Source: Liolophura sinensis
Lineage: Eukaryota > Mollusca > Polyplacophora > Chitonida > Chitonidae
Direction of reading: 5' to 3'
Assembly (NCBI RefSeq): GCF_032854445.1
Contig: NC_088300.1
Coordinates: 12,991,191-13,055,190, forward strand
DNA length: 64,000 nt
This document shows, one piece after another, positions 47,711-61,587 of this stretch (position 1 is the first letter of the stretch; each line of letters opens with the position of its first letter). The notes under the pieces were generated by a model. That model did no database searches. It saw only the letters and a program-made list of their open reading frames with translations, and had not been told where the DNA came from. Made by a program: the position numbers and the translations under genes.

Positions 47711-50700
47711 ATAAAATTAGATTTTCAGAGAGACCTGATTCACTGTCACTATCAACCATTATCACAATAGTAACTTTTTGCCTTGGGCCTTTTGCAGTCC
47801 GCTTATTTTATAAGCTCAATGTACATCTTTAGCTATGTAAAATAAAAAAGTTGGGGGTAAAGTAGACATACCATAATAACCTTAAACGGTCCTTATATAA
47901 AAGTGAGTTCGCCCATATTTTATAAGCATTACAGTTCTTTTTTTAACAACGGTGTGTCTTGCACGATTTCACGGTGTTGTAAATCGTTGATGTTACAAAA
48001 CATTTCAGAAACATCAAACACGATGTCGCACAGTGATCACTGATTCGGTACAGCCAAGTTTACCTGACGTTTTAATATTTTTCCTTATTCATTTTGCCAG
48101 TTGCTGAATGGCTATAAATGGTTTCGATATTCCTGTTATATAATACGAGATAGCAGATTATGTGATTAAAGGTGGTCAACATTTCCATTTGGTTTATAGT
48201 GGATCAATACCACAAATGGGTTGTCAAGCATATAATTTGAACTACGATTTGTAAATGCTTGTCTTTTGTTAAAAACCACACATCATTTCTTATTATTTTT
48301 TTTTTTTTTTTGATTTCGGGATCAAAGTCATATCGGGTAGTTTCAGCATAATAATTGGGAATTCCGTGTACATATGTTTACTTCAAATCTTACAATTTAA
48401 AAGTACATTCTAGAAAGAAAAAGCCGTCATTATTTTAAAATTATATCCTGAAGACAAAATCATGTGAATGAGATTTATATTAACAGAGATATGAATACGA
48501 AACTGTATCACATTTATACATCCATGTTAACTGATTCTGAATACATATTATAAAGTGTATTGATAAAGAGAATGTGACAGAAATGTCAAAATACATATTT
48601 CGTCAATGAGGTCACTCAATCGAAATTTCGTAGGGCTCTTGATGAATTGTGAGATTCTAAAACCACAGAAATATAAAAAGAAAAAAAAACGGAAAGAAAG
48701 AGCGAAAGTTGGGAATGCCTACCGGCATGAAGTCCCGTTGTCAGGCTACACTCCTCACACTGGTCAGGGGTTACAGGGTCACAATGCGGCGCTATTTACT
48801 CTCCATCGGCATGAACAGCTTAGAGGTGACGTATTCCTAAAAAGGGCAAAGAATCGAACTACTTGTCAGTTCATCAGCCATGTTTGCTGCACACTATACA
48901 GACAACATATAACAGCCTTGGCAAAGAAATATACTGTTTCTGTCGAATTGTTAAGCGCGCGTGAGTAGATGACAGAAGACGTGGGCAGTCAGCATGGTCG
49001 AGAAGGCAGATGCAATTTAGACAAAGCATAATCACACTGCTTTTGTATGCTAATTGGGTTTAAGATTCGACATCAGTCTGGTAAGTCTTGTGCTTTGTTT
49101 TCACTTATATGTGTAATGCCGCGATGTGCCAGAACGCAAACAGTGCTGAATGTAGTATTGTATATATGAGAATACAGCTGTACATGGAATTACATCTTAA
49201 GACAGCTTATGTAATGCAAGTTGACTTTCAAAACTTTTGCTCAAACGTTTTTTTTCTTCTTCTGTAGTTCTGGTTGTTTAAACCAGCTAACTTATCTTTG
49301 CTATGAAAGAATATGATTAGTTATTAGTTTCCCTGGTTTCGCGATTCTTGAAGTGATGGCTGGCATTTCTTTGTATTTTGTGAAAGGCGATTTGAGCAAG
49401 TTGAAATTTTAACATGTATTAAAAAGAGGGGATTGAATACTTATCAGTAGATCATATTGACAAATTATTCATAGGAAAGATAACATTGAATTGAATGCGT
49501 GACTGGTATGATTTAAAAAAAAGATCACGTTTGAGAATAATAAATCAGTTATCATCTGAGAATAGCCTAATTTTCATGACTCATGGCGGAAATAAAACCT
49601 TGTGCAAGATAATGCATGTGTTATGAAATGCATTGTACCTTCAGGTTAACAGATCTGCGCTACACTATATTTCGTAAGCTTCAGGAAAATAATACTTGAA
49701 ATTATTTTTGCCCACATAATATAATCTACGTGGGAAGTTTTTTTGTGTGTCCGTGTCTGAATGATTCTGTTAACTGGTTTTCTGATGCACTAGCCAGTAG
49801 ATGATTTATTCATGTTTTTTATGATAGCGCCCGTCACCTGGTTTTCATTTTCCAAATATCAGTTGATTTCAGTTGTAAATTAACTGTTAAAATGATGATT
49901 TTTTGTTTAAGATTCGAAATGACCGTCAATTAAATATGATTTTCTTTGACTACTTGGGTAATCCTCTAAGCTTGTTTGTGCTTCATAATTATTTACATTA
50001 TACGGACAAAGAGGGTTGGAGTTGCCCACGGTGATGCCCACCGGACATACTGTGCAAAAAGGCAAATAATATTTTAATTTTCAATTAATATTTGCAAGAT
50101 TGGACAGGGATAGTTAACTTTTTCAAGGGCCTTGCCAAAAATCTCATAGCCACACTTAATCACTAGAGCTCTCCTTTAAGGTCAAATTCATTACTGTGCT
50201 CTTAATAAGGCTGTGGTAAAAGCAGCATGTGCACTCCGTCGATTCACACTACTGACAAGGCCACGCTGACACTATTAAGCATTCATGCACGTAGTAATTT
50301 ACCAGATTTATTGCTTTGTCCATAGAAAGCATTTTTATCTAAAAGAATAACTGCCGTCTTATTTTCGTTATGTAGTCGCATAACTTTTTTTATTGTAATT
50401 CGATGTTTCAACTTTGAACTTCGGTTAGCTCCTGGAACAAGACAAAATTTGTGTAATGCAGGTATGAAGGTGTACAGGTTTATCGTATCATATTACCCAA
50501 CACATATAGTGGTAATGTAAATAGACGTTAATGTCATGCATTTATAATCAGTGGGGAACCAGCCTAAAGTAATTTGCTTCTAAACTGTGTATATACACAC
50601 TTTTATTCATTTCTGCTTTTGCAGCGACGTTTTGTGAACAAACTGGTGACATATTTCCAAGATATATGTAGGTAAAAAGGTAAAATATGTATACTGTATT

Positions 50701-51021
50701 TTGGGTAAAACAATTTGAATACGTTTGATAATGTTCAGAAAACGGCATGATGTTAAAAAATCCAAGGCGTAAAATGCCTTGTTGCATAACTCTTTCTATA
50801 TGGCGTTTATTCTGCACTCTATTTCATTAGATCAGCATTATGTGATTACAAAACGTAATTGTTAATTGAGAAAAAGTACTGGTTAGAATAACGGTATAGT
50901 TATAGTTAGAGCAGAGTTTATATAGCTGATGCTACAGTTTCGGGCGGATAACACGGCTAGTACGATAATGGGTATATCACAATTTATTCACCAGATATTC
51001 CTTCATCAATACACAACGTTG
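47711..51021. other. Upstream intergenic region, no gene recognised
   Basis: AT-rich. A lysine-rich frame of 120 residues at 48606-48968 has no family features. A T run of about 15 lies at 48298. Confidence 0.45.
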
Positions 51022-51090
51022 TCTCAGTAGAATACTCTCAGTAGAATACTCTCAATAGAATACTCTCAAAAATACTCTCTATAGAATACC
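51022..51090. repeat. 14-bp tandem repeat
   Basis: AGAATACTCTCAGT and variants, about 4-5 units. Confidence 0.75.
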
Positions 51091-51658
51091 TAAAGGAAGA
51101 ATCGCCCCAGGTAGATGTTAGGTTCTTGTGGTTTCGTTTCTTCGGGTTCTCTCAGCCCAACAGGTATTTTAAAAAATATATCTATTTCCTTTGTGTTTCT
51201 TTTAGTTTTACAGTTCTGTATATCGTGAACTAATTCATCAGTGTCATTGACAACCCATCAACCTACTTTCTACGAGATCGTTACATTTCAAAAGTTTCGT
51301 TATGGCCATAAGGCAGTAAAGCGTGTAATTACATATGCCTACTCTCAGGGCATGATAAGACCAAACAAATCATTAGACTTGGATATTAGACATAGGTTTA
51401 GCATCAGCCAAAAAGAGAATAGATGAGAACAGAAAAAAAAGAAACGATTCTTGCTGTTCCAAAACAGTCGCAAGGGCAATTCTGTTCATAAAGTAAACCC
51501 ACATCACTATTTCTGTCCAATTGCAGACAGATGTGCTCAGGATCGATACCCATCATTTAAAATGCTGAAAAGGGTATAAAGCAGTATACATTTTGGTGAT
51601 CAAAAATCATGCAGAAAACCTATTTGTGACACAATATAGGTCACAGGAGACGATCCCT

Positions 51659-51748
51659 AAACTTTTACCTAATTTTTTTAGTGAACTTTTACCTAATTTT
51701 TTTAGTGAACTTTTACCTAATTTTTTTAGTGAACTTTTAACTAATTTT
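51659..51748. repeat. 24-bp tandem repeat, nearly 4 units
   Basis: Unit CTTTTACCTAATTTTTTTAG then TGAA. Confidence 0.88.
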
Positions 51749-51827
51749 GAGATGATGCCGCGCCGATGTTTTGCCAGTGGCTACCCATAAAGGATAGTGT
51801 ACAAAGTTACACACACACATGTTGACT

Positions 51828-52036
51828 TGCGGTTAGGGTGCTGGTACACCACATTGACCCAGGAACCTATCACCATGTGATCACTGTGTGTTCAATTTCA
51901 GCTCATGCTCGCTTAATTTCCTGGAAGTAACCTGATGGCCCTTAGTTTCCTTCCTATGACATATAATGCTGTCCGCCGTGGTATAAGTGAAATATCCTTG
52001 AGTACGGCGTAAATCAACCATCAAATAAATAAATAA
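51828..52036 (+). mobile_element. V-SINE, diverged copy
   Basis: Recognised by ACCCAGGAACCTATCACCAT, the internal body, and a well-kept tail GAGTACGGCGTAAATCAACC with AAATA repeats. Confidence 0.75.
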
Positions 52037-52189
52037 GACTAAGCCACAGACTGAAGAATGTGGATCCCTTTCCGGAAGCCCAGTTTGGGTACGGAGGACT
52101 CTTACGAGATATTAGACGTGCTCAGTTGCGGAGATCAACGGGGTACAAAGTCGAAGGGTTACGCATATCCCACATTGAAGCCAAACAAA

Positions 52190-52480
52190 GGTAAAAGACA
52201 GTCCAATAAAAACCGGAGCAGCAACGGCAGTATGATAGTTCGTAAATGGTCATATGTACATTGTAGCTGGCGAAATACAGTCTCTTGTCAGTTTACCTCA
52301 TTTATAGGATTTTATTCTAACTGTTCACCTTAATGTTTAAATAGCAGCAAACAACACTCCCCCAAGCACCATGGCTTAAGCAGAATTGGGCAAGAAAAAG
52401 GGAATGTTGTGATGGCTATTACACCAGTCATTACTTACAAGTTCAAAACAACCGGCTTTTGACAGTAACACTAGCAGTAT
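52190..52480 (+). repeat. Dispersed repeat R, long copy
   Basis: AAAAACCGGAGCAGCAACGG, CTGGCGAAATACAGTCTCTT and AAGCACCATGGCTTAAGCAG match R in order. Confidence 0.7.
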
Positions 52481-52897
52481 CCTAGCTTTGCGGCACCCAC
52501 CTGAGAGCTACATGTCAGCGAGCTCTCACCAGCTTTCACTTCTCGCCCTGGCCTCTGAGCGCGCCCGTGCATGCTGCCGTACCTTGAAGCGTCTGACGGA
52601 AACTGGGACTCTGACATAATTTAACTTCACACTTTAAAAAGTTACCAACCTTTGATCTCATTCAGTAAAACTCAGACTTTATTTATAGTTATTTTTTCAT
52701 GAAGAATTACCTCCATGGCTAGTTTCACAATTGCAGAGTAAACGATTGCCTCGTGATGGCAACTCACAATCCGGCTGGTCCGTTGTGTGACTGTCGGTAT
52801 CACTTGCATACAGCCGGAACTTTTAAGGACTGGGTAGAGATACCGTGCCACGATCTCCATTCATCATTCGATGGATGTTGAGTTTCTGTCTGTCAAA

Positions 52898-53108
52898 TAT
52901 TTATTTGACTTCTGTTTTAAATCGTACTCACAAATATTGTTTTCATTTCTACGATGACGGCCAGCATTATAGAGGGAGAAAATTAGGCCAGTGCAAACCC
53001 ACGACCCTACCTTTTAGGAAGAGCTGGACAGGAACTCACAGCGATCGGACTTGTGAGAGGTTTCTGAGGTATTGTGCAGTTATAGCATGCTAACCACTCG
53101 GCCCCGAC
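52898..53108 (-). mobile_element. V-SINE, diverged copy
   Basis: TATTTATTTGAC tail at the left, GACGGCCAGCATTATAGAGG in the body, AACTCACAGCGATCGGAC and CTAACCACTCGGCCCC at the tRNA-like head. Confidence 0.7.
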
Positions 53109-54639
53109 ATAGCATTATTAACATTGTATAGAAAGGTTTGTTATCAGTTTGCTTTATTTTAGTTCATAAATTATGTACCTCGTTGAAAATATAAACATTT
53201 TCGGCAACTCAGTTTAATGTTTTACTACATGTCACTGTGAAAGTGAAAAAATGAAATAAAAATGCAATTACTGACATTTACTGTTGCATATCTAAATGTG
53301 AGATAAAGTGTGACTGCTTCCGTCACAGGAAGAAAGGCCATAAAACAATAACATCATCACTTTCAAATTACAGTTCCAAAGATCTGAGATTATAAAAGCG
53401 AAACGAGATATATCACAGGAGGCAACAAATCTACAGGAGGGGTCAGAGAGACCCCCCCCCCCCACCCCCCCGCAACAGCGGCGAAGAAAAAAAAATTCTC
53501 CAAGCGTATGATTTTGTTCATTCATCAGATAAGGCTCTTTTACAAAGCCTTAACATAGTGAAAAAATTGCACCAAAGATGTACATCTGCATGTGGCTGCC
53601 ATGTAAAAGCCGGGGCCTTGACTCCTAAACCCGGTGCACAGACTTTCAGTCTTTTAAATTTTTTGTCCGTTTTTGACTCCGAACTCCTTTGTCTCGGGGC
53701 ACCACATTGAATGGCTGAAAACTCGAACATACAACAATCTAGGCTCATGGAGCTTCCGCGGCCTAAGCTGCCCTTGGGGCCTCGCCTTGTGTGTTTGGAT
53801 AACCTGTTAAACTACTACCCATCAACCCCCACCCGATGCCCCACTATTAATCTTTTTATGGTTTTTGTACTCCTGAAATGGATTCAGAATCCACGCTGAT
53901 TGGCTGACAGTTGAGGTAGGGTTCCTTGGGTTAAATCTTGCATCCTTGGATATGGTTGAATAAATGTACCATATCTAAACTTCAGTTTAGGCAAGGCACA
54001 GCCTGGGCAGGGGGCAGATTGTCAGTGACTTGCCTTAGTCCGTGGTCCCTGGTTTTCCTCTGGCATCAGGTGCCCGCAATATGCATATAACCGCCGTCAT
54101 TCAACTGAAACGTTTCGCATCCAGTCCGTTTATTTGATGTTTTCTACACAATGTATATTGGCATTTATATAAAGGCAGACAGGTTTACGACAGATAGAGC
54201 TCGTGGTACGTTACCATGAAACTACGGTAGTTCATGGTCTATATATACAGTCGTTATATTTGAAGTCAATATACTGTGTACAAAACAAATCAAAAGCAAA
54301 GAAAGCTGATCGGCGGTAGAAAAAGATCGTAGGTTCCAACATAAAAATACGTTGGCAGAGATTTTGTTGTCCAAAACGATTTCTCCACAGGGCTCTATAA
54401 CGCCTAATATGTCCCAAGGAAAGCTCTTAGAAGGTAAAAAATATTATCGTTCACAAACCAAATTAATTTCCTCCAAACGGCTGAGAACCTCCCCTACCAT
54501 TCTCCACACGACCCGCTTTTGTTGCGTGATCTGAATTTTGCTGTGTAATTTCAGTAGGTACGGTGACGTTGTATGGGTACTTTCTAAGTAAAAATTACAT
54601 GAATACTTTCGTGAAAACCAGGTATTCTTTACTGTATAT

Positions 54640-54790
54640 AAGACTACAACATATAGGGTAAATCTAGAGCACAAACGGCTGTATGATAGTCCGCTCAAGT
54701 CCAGTCTCCTGTCAGTTTACGTCAGTTAGGGGTTCATCCTAACTGTTTATGTAGATGCTTAAATAGATGTGACTTAACAGAAATCTTACG
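54640..54790 (+). repeat. Dispersed repeat R, partial
   Basis: TACAACATATAGGGTAAATC, CTCCTGTCAGTTTACGTCAG and the following GTTTATGTAGATGCTTAAAT. Confidence 0.6.
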
Positions 54791-55066
54791 CTGTTAGCTT
54801 TACAATAATCTACCCTTCAGACTTGCACACATCAGCAAAAAAAGTGATTCAAAGATAAACATTATGTATTTGAGATATAATCAAGTGTTTCGTGCATCAT
54901 CATATTGTGCAATAAGGGTTTTTCTTTGTTCTTCGACAAACGTTTCCAACATTTTTATTACGTTTAAACTGTAAATTGGCGAAAAGTATTGCCAAAGTAG
55001 ATTTGATAAGCACAAGCAGTCCTAGCCATAACGCTCAGATTTAATACCAACAAAAAGCAATTCGGG

Positions 55067-55253
55067 TACCTCCGTGGCCAAGTGGCAATGACCCAGGCGC
55101 TTCTCACCAATGGGGTCGTTGTGAGTTAAGGTCCAGCTCAGGTTGACTTCTTCTCCAGTTGTAGGTGGGAAGGCCTGCCAGCAACCTGTGGATGGTCATT
55201 GGTTTCCCCACGGCTCCCAACATATTGCTGGCTGCCGTTGTATGAGTGAAACA
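55067..55253 (+). mobile_element. V-SINE, diverged copy
   Basis: CCTCCGTGGCCAAGTGGCA head, CAATGGGGTCGTTGTGAGTT, then GCTGCCGTTGTATGAGTGAA; the tail is lost. Confidence 0.75.
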
Positions 55254-58200
55254 GTTTGTTATCCACACAGTTATGTATGGATAACAAACTGCGGACTGAC
55301 AAGCTGAAATCAGTATCCTTTCCTACGATACCTTAACAGGCTGATATAATTATTATAGAAATTTTAATACGCATACCTTCGCACGACAGTATTCTTTCCT
55401 GTTTCTTTCAACTGGGCGCCTATATTCAGCTATATGTAAAATCACTCATACTCTCTACTAAAATTGCCTTCGTCGATATATGTTGGACGTGAATATATTT
55501 CTAATTCATAATGTTAAACTTCATAAGTTTGTTTTGGAGACGAAGGTTTTACTGTGGCAGCTCCCCATGCGGTTAAAGCTTGAGTTAGGTAAAAAAAATA
55601 ACAAATGTCCATATTTTGCCTTAGGTAACGCTAACAATTCTAGGATAAAAACAATAGTAATTGTCCATACTTGAATTAGGTAACACTATCGATTCTTGGG
55701 TAAAAACAATAGTAATTGTTCACAAAAGAATGAAGGAATGATACCGTATTTATAGCGCCTAGATAAGAAATAGGCCGGTCTGCAGCAAAAAAGAAATTCT
55801 GCTGCATATAACAAAAATGCATTCATGATGGGCCTAATTTTTTGGATTATACAACACGTTAAACAGAAGGAATGAAGCAATAAAACTAAACAATGTATTA
55901 ATATATATCTATGAAAATGGTCCAACAGCAAATTAACAAGGTAAAGTTTACAACAAAGACAAAATGTAAATGTAAACGACAGATTATTTCCCTACTTTAA
56001 CTGAAAGAAAACAAATCCACAGGTGGATGTCCGCAAAAGATCAACAAAAAGCACTCGGCCCAAAACATACTGTTGATCTTTTAAAAAAGATTTTTAAAAA
56101 CAATTGAAAGTGAACTCGATCGAGAAAATCTATAAAACATAAGTAAAGGTAGTTTGGGATAAACTTTTGGGTGTCTTTCCACAGAAATATTTCAAGTATG
56201 TGCATCACATTAGTTATTATAACACATCAAAGCTTAGCTATTCAAATTAATAGAGGAAATTTTACTGCTGCAGGGAAGTGCGTTTGCTGTATAAAGGACT
56301 GCTGAAATAAGAAAAGTCTTAGTGTGAAAATCGTGATGTAATGTTGTTATCATTGTGTTTGAGAAACCGGTGCTTTTTGAAATATTTTGTGGTTTTGTAG
56401 CAAGTCACGATATGGTAGACGGTAACGATGGTTGTGGATATAAATTGCTACTTTAATGATGTGGTTGTATAAATGTATATAAGGGATTTAGTTGGCAATT
56501 TCAAATTACCAACAGATGTTCAAGATACTGCTATTACAGTTATAAACGGCTTATAAATTTATTAAAGTGAAAAAATGCCCCTTAATATTTTTTCCTTGTA
56601 TAAAATGCATTTAAATTCTTGAATTATACCTTACACTTTTAATTTTGGCCATTTTGAAACAGTTGCATTCCAGTCATGTGAAACTGAGTTTTTACACTTT
56701 TGTTTCATCTTTGGATGAGTTAATCATGCCGTTCACTAATGTCATGTCTAATTATCCACAAAAAGAGTTGTTTCACCGGTTGACAGGCGTTTATGACATT
56801 ACTAACACTTTGTGAAAGGTAATTTATTTGGGCTGCTCTCAGATATGAGCAAAATTCGATTGGATTTGCGTTGGCCGATTGTGTTGATTCTTGTGTTTAT
56901 ATAACCAACGTACAGATCCCATAAATTATCCTGGAAGAATGACATATATAAAACACCAAGAGGTATTTATACAACTCTCTTGGCCTAATCCAGTTTTATT
57001 CACCCGTGATAATGGGAGACATGCCATGATAGATGAAGCATGTTAATCACATTCCTCAAAACCCTGCTTTCGTAACATTACCTTGTACATGCGGAGATAT
57101 ACAATCCTGGCGTCAGGGTCATTATAATCATATCCCAGATATATCGTCGCCCACAACTACATTGTAACATTTAACTATTATCTGAAAAAAGGATTTCCCT
57201 ATTTAATTTTAATATATTACTTTGTTTTTGTTTTTTTTTCAGAAAAGCCTGGATTAACCTATATGTTTCTAAATGTCCATATAGTTGTTGTGTAAGTCAA
57301 TCCCCTTTACGAAATTCTCGTACGCCAACATCCCAACATCACCATAATTATCATCAGGCGTTTCCATTGCTTTAGAAGAATTCATAATAAATTTGAAATC
57401 TGTGTTTCATATTACTTTTCAGAAAACGTCTGTTTGACAAGTGTGTAAGGTTAATTATATCAATGGAACTGGTCGAATTTCAGCCATGACGTTGCCTTTT
57501 CTAGATGACTTCTTGGTAATGGTGTTGAAAACTCTGCATGGCCTTTATCTACCCAGGCTATAGGAGCACGAACACATTGTGGACCAAAAGTTAAATAAAC
57601 ATACGTTAATGACGTATTTTAATTATGTATTTGATTGTTGCTAAGGGTTTGGCGGAAGAATTAAGTAAGAAAACAACCCAATTATTTGGGATGGGTTCGT
57701 CTGGATAGATCAGCTTTATAGTCTTACTTAATGCATATATCATATTTAGTTGTGCTCTTGGTTATATTTCAGTGACATTCGTTATTGATAAGCAGTCAAC
57801 GTGAATTTAACTTGGCTATGTGAATTTATCTTCTCCAGCTCATGTGTTGTGTAAGAATGGATTTAAATTGTTCGGAGTGAAAAAATGACCTTTCGTAAGT
57901 AACTGATAACTTTCACACATGTAAACCATAGATGTTTACCAGCAAAGCGTGCCTTGTTGAGTCACCAATAGTCGCATGCATCCCTCCCCAACTCACCCCA
58001 CTCCCCCGCCTGACACATTAATTTCGCTACCGATCAGGTTTGCCCGAGCATGTGGTCAGCAAACAATACCATACGTACTATATTTAGTATATCAGGTTAT
58101 TTGCTGATACTATTCATATACATGAGAAATACCAAAGGACTCAGTATGTTTCAGTATAGTATCTCAATACTTAAGCAAATGTGAATAGATAAAGATATTC

Positions 58201-60144
58201 TTAAGTACTGCTAAATGAGCGTTCCTTTATATACATATCCCTCGTTTGGAAAGTGTACAGTTACACGTCATATGAAAATCCAAGGCGCAGACATGCCTTT
58301 TAGTTTTCTCAGATTTTTGGAACATTTGTTTTACCTTGATTGAAATTAATGATTGGGATGGACTGAGAGACAGTGACGTCAGATCGTCTTTTGGCCATTA
58401 AAAATGCTTTGAAGCTTCTATATTTCAGCATTCAGCGTAATTGTAATACCTGTTCCAGACATGAAATGTGGCCTATTTGAAAAGCAAGTAGATTATCTAT
58501 TCACATTACAAAATTAGAGAATATTATTATGTCAAATTTTGTTATGACATGTTTGCATAGTAAATGTCACATGTTTATTGTATAAAGACAGGTGTTTTTT
58601 ACACCTAACAACACAAAGTCATATTTACTGAACTATTTCTGTTTATCGGAAATATCCACTATATTGCTATGTAAACATCTTACATGTTTAACTGTATAAA
58701 CACATCTCCTTAGTTACTAAACATACTTCTTTATGAATGAACACCATCACGCGTTTCCAAAACTGTAACAGAAATGTGATTAAAAAAGAAACTCGTGTGT
58801 ACAGTTGTACAACAATAACAAGTTTCCGAATAAGCTTTTGCTTCCCTTTTTATTTAGTAAAATTTTTTTACTTTACTATGTACTTTTTTCACACCAAATT
58901 TGCTATATTTCATGTTTATAACGAATAAGGCAACTAGTGGTGTAGGTAAATGGTTTTTATTTTTTCTCCGTTTCCAACACATCTCAAAATGGGAGTGCTG
59001 GAAAATCTATACATTTTATGGTCTTAAGGTCTCATTACAAACATCTAAATCCTGTGGTTTTCATTTCAAATTAAAAGAAAACAGCCGCAAGATTTCATTA
59101 TTATTTAATTTCATATACCGTCATGGAGGTATTTTTAAATCTCCTTACTCATTACTAATTGTTCTATTAAATATGTTGGATATATCAAGCTGACAATCAC
59201 AGCGTAGAAACTCAATGGTCGAGCAAGTTTATTTAAATTATGCCATCAAGTTTATTTAGTAAAATAATGAGGTTAAATATGGCTTCACACTCATTCTGTC
59301 AGTCTGTCAATTTGTCAGTCTGTCAGTTTGTCAGTCCGTCACGACGCAATATTCCACACTTTTTCCACAACGGTTCATCGTGTTGACTTGAAACTTAGAA
59401 CATGGCTTCACCAAGAGTTAAGCTGTGAATTAGGCTGTAACCCAATTGATCATTCTCTAACAAAAACTCCCACGGTTTTTTTTTGTTATTCTCTTTTTTT
59501 GGAGGGTTTTCCTCACATTTTCCATTTTAAAATGTAATTTCAAGTCGTTCGTCGTGTTAAGTAAAAGTTGGTGTGTAGCATCACCACGATACATGTACGT
59601 TATAGATTAAGATTTTCGATATGATACGTGTGTTTCTTTGTGTAAGACGCAGACAAGCCACATCCTAAACAGTTAACCTCAAACTTTTTCCTGACCGTAA
59701 CACTTTGTCTATTTCAATTTTTTCAGTTTAACAATTAATTCACGGTACCGATATTGATTTTATATAATACATGCAAAACTAAACCAAATATAATAGGATG
59801 ACAGTGCTGCGGTGTCAACACAACTCTTATTTTGTACGATAAAACCCGTTGTAATGGACATTTATTACAAAAGCATGTAATCAATGAATACTTGTTTCCT
59901 AAGGTTTTGGCAAATCCGCTGTATAGCAGAAAACAACTTTCCTGACCCGAATAATACCTGTGGATTTCTATATGAAAGACTCTGTAATTTATACAACGTT
60001 TCGGTCATGCTCACCACCATTAATAATATAAGCATTTTAATTTTCAATTTATAAAGCTTTTAAAAAACTGTTTTCATACATACACACGTAAGATAACATA
60101 AACTGGGTCTCTGTGTATGCAAGTTCTCTAAGCGCCAGGAATGA
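55254..60144. other. Long AT-rich intergenic region, no gene recognised
   Basis: Nearly 4.9 kb without a recognisable gene, transposon protein or long repeat, apart from the GTCAGTCT tract at 59293. Confidence 0.5.
59293..59342. repeat. 8-bp tandem repeat (GTCAGTCT type)
   Basis: CTGTCAGTCTGTCAATTTGT and following variants, about 6 units. Confidence 0.75.
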
Positions 60145-60195
60145 CTTCTATAATTGAACTTTACGATGTTAAACCCCAAGCACTCACTCCATTTG
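60145..60195 (+). mobile_element. Second SINE family, 3' fragment
   Basis: TTTACGATGTTAAACCCCAA then GCACTCACTCC, the same tail as the copy at 651-857. Confidence 0.55.
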
Positions 60196-60699
60196 AATTT
60201 CGTCAGCCTTTTATTGACCAATTAGATTCACCGGATCAACTTTCCCACTGTTTGCTGTACACATGATGTTTATGTTTACTTGTTTAGATGCTCCGTATCA
60301 TCGAAACAATACAATAGTGCGGTAAGAGTGAACAGCAAGGTTCGTGCAAAGAGGTGAAACATTTGGTCCTGAGGGATTTTTCTCGATGTCAAACAGTTTA
60401 CACAGTGTATGCCATCTACATGCGCGGAAAATCACTTGTATAATATATGATATACAACGCGTCATCAAAGGATTTTATCTTCTAGATTAGATAAATGCCT
60501 CTTTAAAAGCAATCTCATCCGGAAGGGAAAAAAATTCACCGAACAATCTTTTTTCTCGGGGTTTCATTTGTGTAAATGAAAGACTGTTGTTTGTGACCTT
60601 ATGCCAACATTTACAGTACCGTTAAAGCTCAGGTTTTATTCTCCATCTGGTAGTCTTTCATGTTGAATGTCTACTTAAATTAGGGTTATATATACTGGT

Positions 60700-60960
60700 G
60701 GACAGCAGTATCCCCGAGATCTGGTCCCTTTGCATTTTCTTCAATGTTATTGCGTGCTAAATGTGACGACAGCACAATATTTTGAGTAATTCTAGACCGG
60801 TGACGTCTAATAAATTAGTGTATCTTTACCGACATGAAATTCTGCTTGTGAGCCCTGGCAGGGACGCATAAGATGTTATTACTTAATCATTTACCTGAAC
60901 AGTTGGAATGAAACCCTGATAGAGGTAAACAGACAAAAGTCTGGGTTTTACTAGTCATTT
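60700..60960 (-). repeat. Dispersed repeat R, reverse copy leading into the 48-bp minisatellite
   Basis: ACTGGTGGACAGCAGTATCC, AATTCTAGACCGGTGACG and CCTGAACAGTTGGAATGAAA are reverse-complement R. Its 5' end would fall exactly where the minisatellite starts. Confidence 0.68.
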
Positions 60961-61587
60961 TGCTTTATGTCTCACCGTCTTCGCTGCCCTGGTTTTACTC
61001 TCTTTTCTGTACGTCTATCACACTGTCGTCGCTGCCCTGGTTTTACTCTCTTTTCTGTACGTCTATCACACTGTCGTCCCTGCCGCGGATTTACTCTCTA
61101 TGTTGTACGTCTATCACACTGTCGTCCCTGCCCTGGTTTTACTCTCTATGTTGTACGTCTATCACACTGTCGTCGCTGCCCTGGTTTACTCTCTATCCTG
61201 TACATCTATCACACTGTCGTCGCTGCCCTGGTTTTACTGTCTATCCTGTACTTCCATCACACTCTCGTCCCTGCACCGGTTTTACTCTCTATGCTGTACG
61301 TCTGTCACACTGTCGTCGCTGCCCTGGTTTTACTCTCTTTTCTGTACGTCTATCACACTGTCGTCGCTGCCCTGGTTTTACTCTCTTTTCTGTACGTCTA
61401 TCACACTGTCGTCCCTGCCGCGGATTTACTCTCTATGTTGTACGTCTATCACACTGTCGTCGCTGCCCTGGTTTTACTGTCTATCCTGTACTTCCATCAC
61501 ACTCTCGTCCCTGCCCCGGTTTTACTCTCTATGATGTACGTTTGTCACACTGTCGTCCCTGCCCTGGTTTTACTCTTTAAAGATTGA
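60960..61587. repeat. 48-bp minisatellite, about 13 units
   Basis: Unit GTACGTCTATCACACTGTCG followed by CTGCCCTGGTTTTACTCTC. It is the reverse complement of the R repeat 5' end (GAGAGTAAAACCAGAACAGC and CGACGACAGTGTGATAG). A larger duplication recurs at about 335 bp (seven units, one base short). As 48 is divisible by 3, all frames stay open; these are not genes. Confidence 0.9.

Noticed and set aside
54000-54120. A further V-SINE copy
   Set aside because: Only loose resemblance (GGTTTTCCTCTGG, CCGCCGTC); too diverged to call.
60960-61587. Two overlapping frames of 206 residues rich in LSHCRRCPGFTL repeats
   Set aside because: They arise because the 48-bp minisatellite unit is divisible by three; several frames are open at once and the unit comes from a non-coding repeat.
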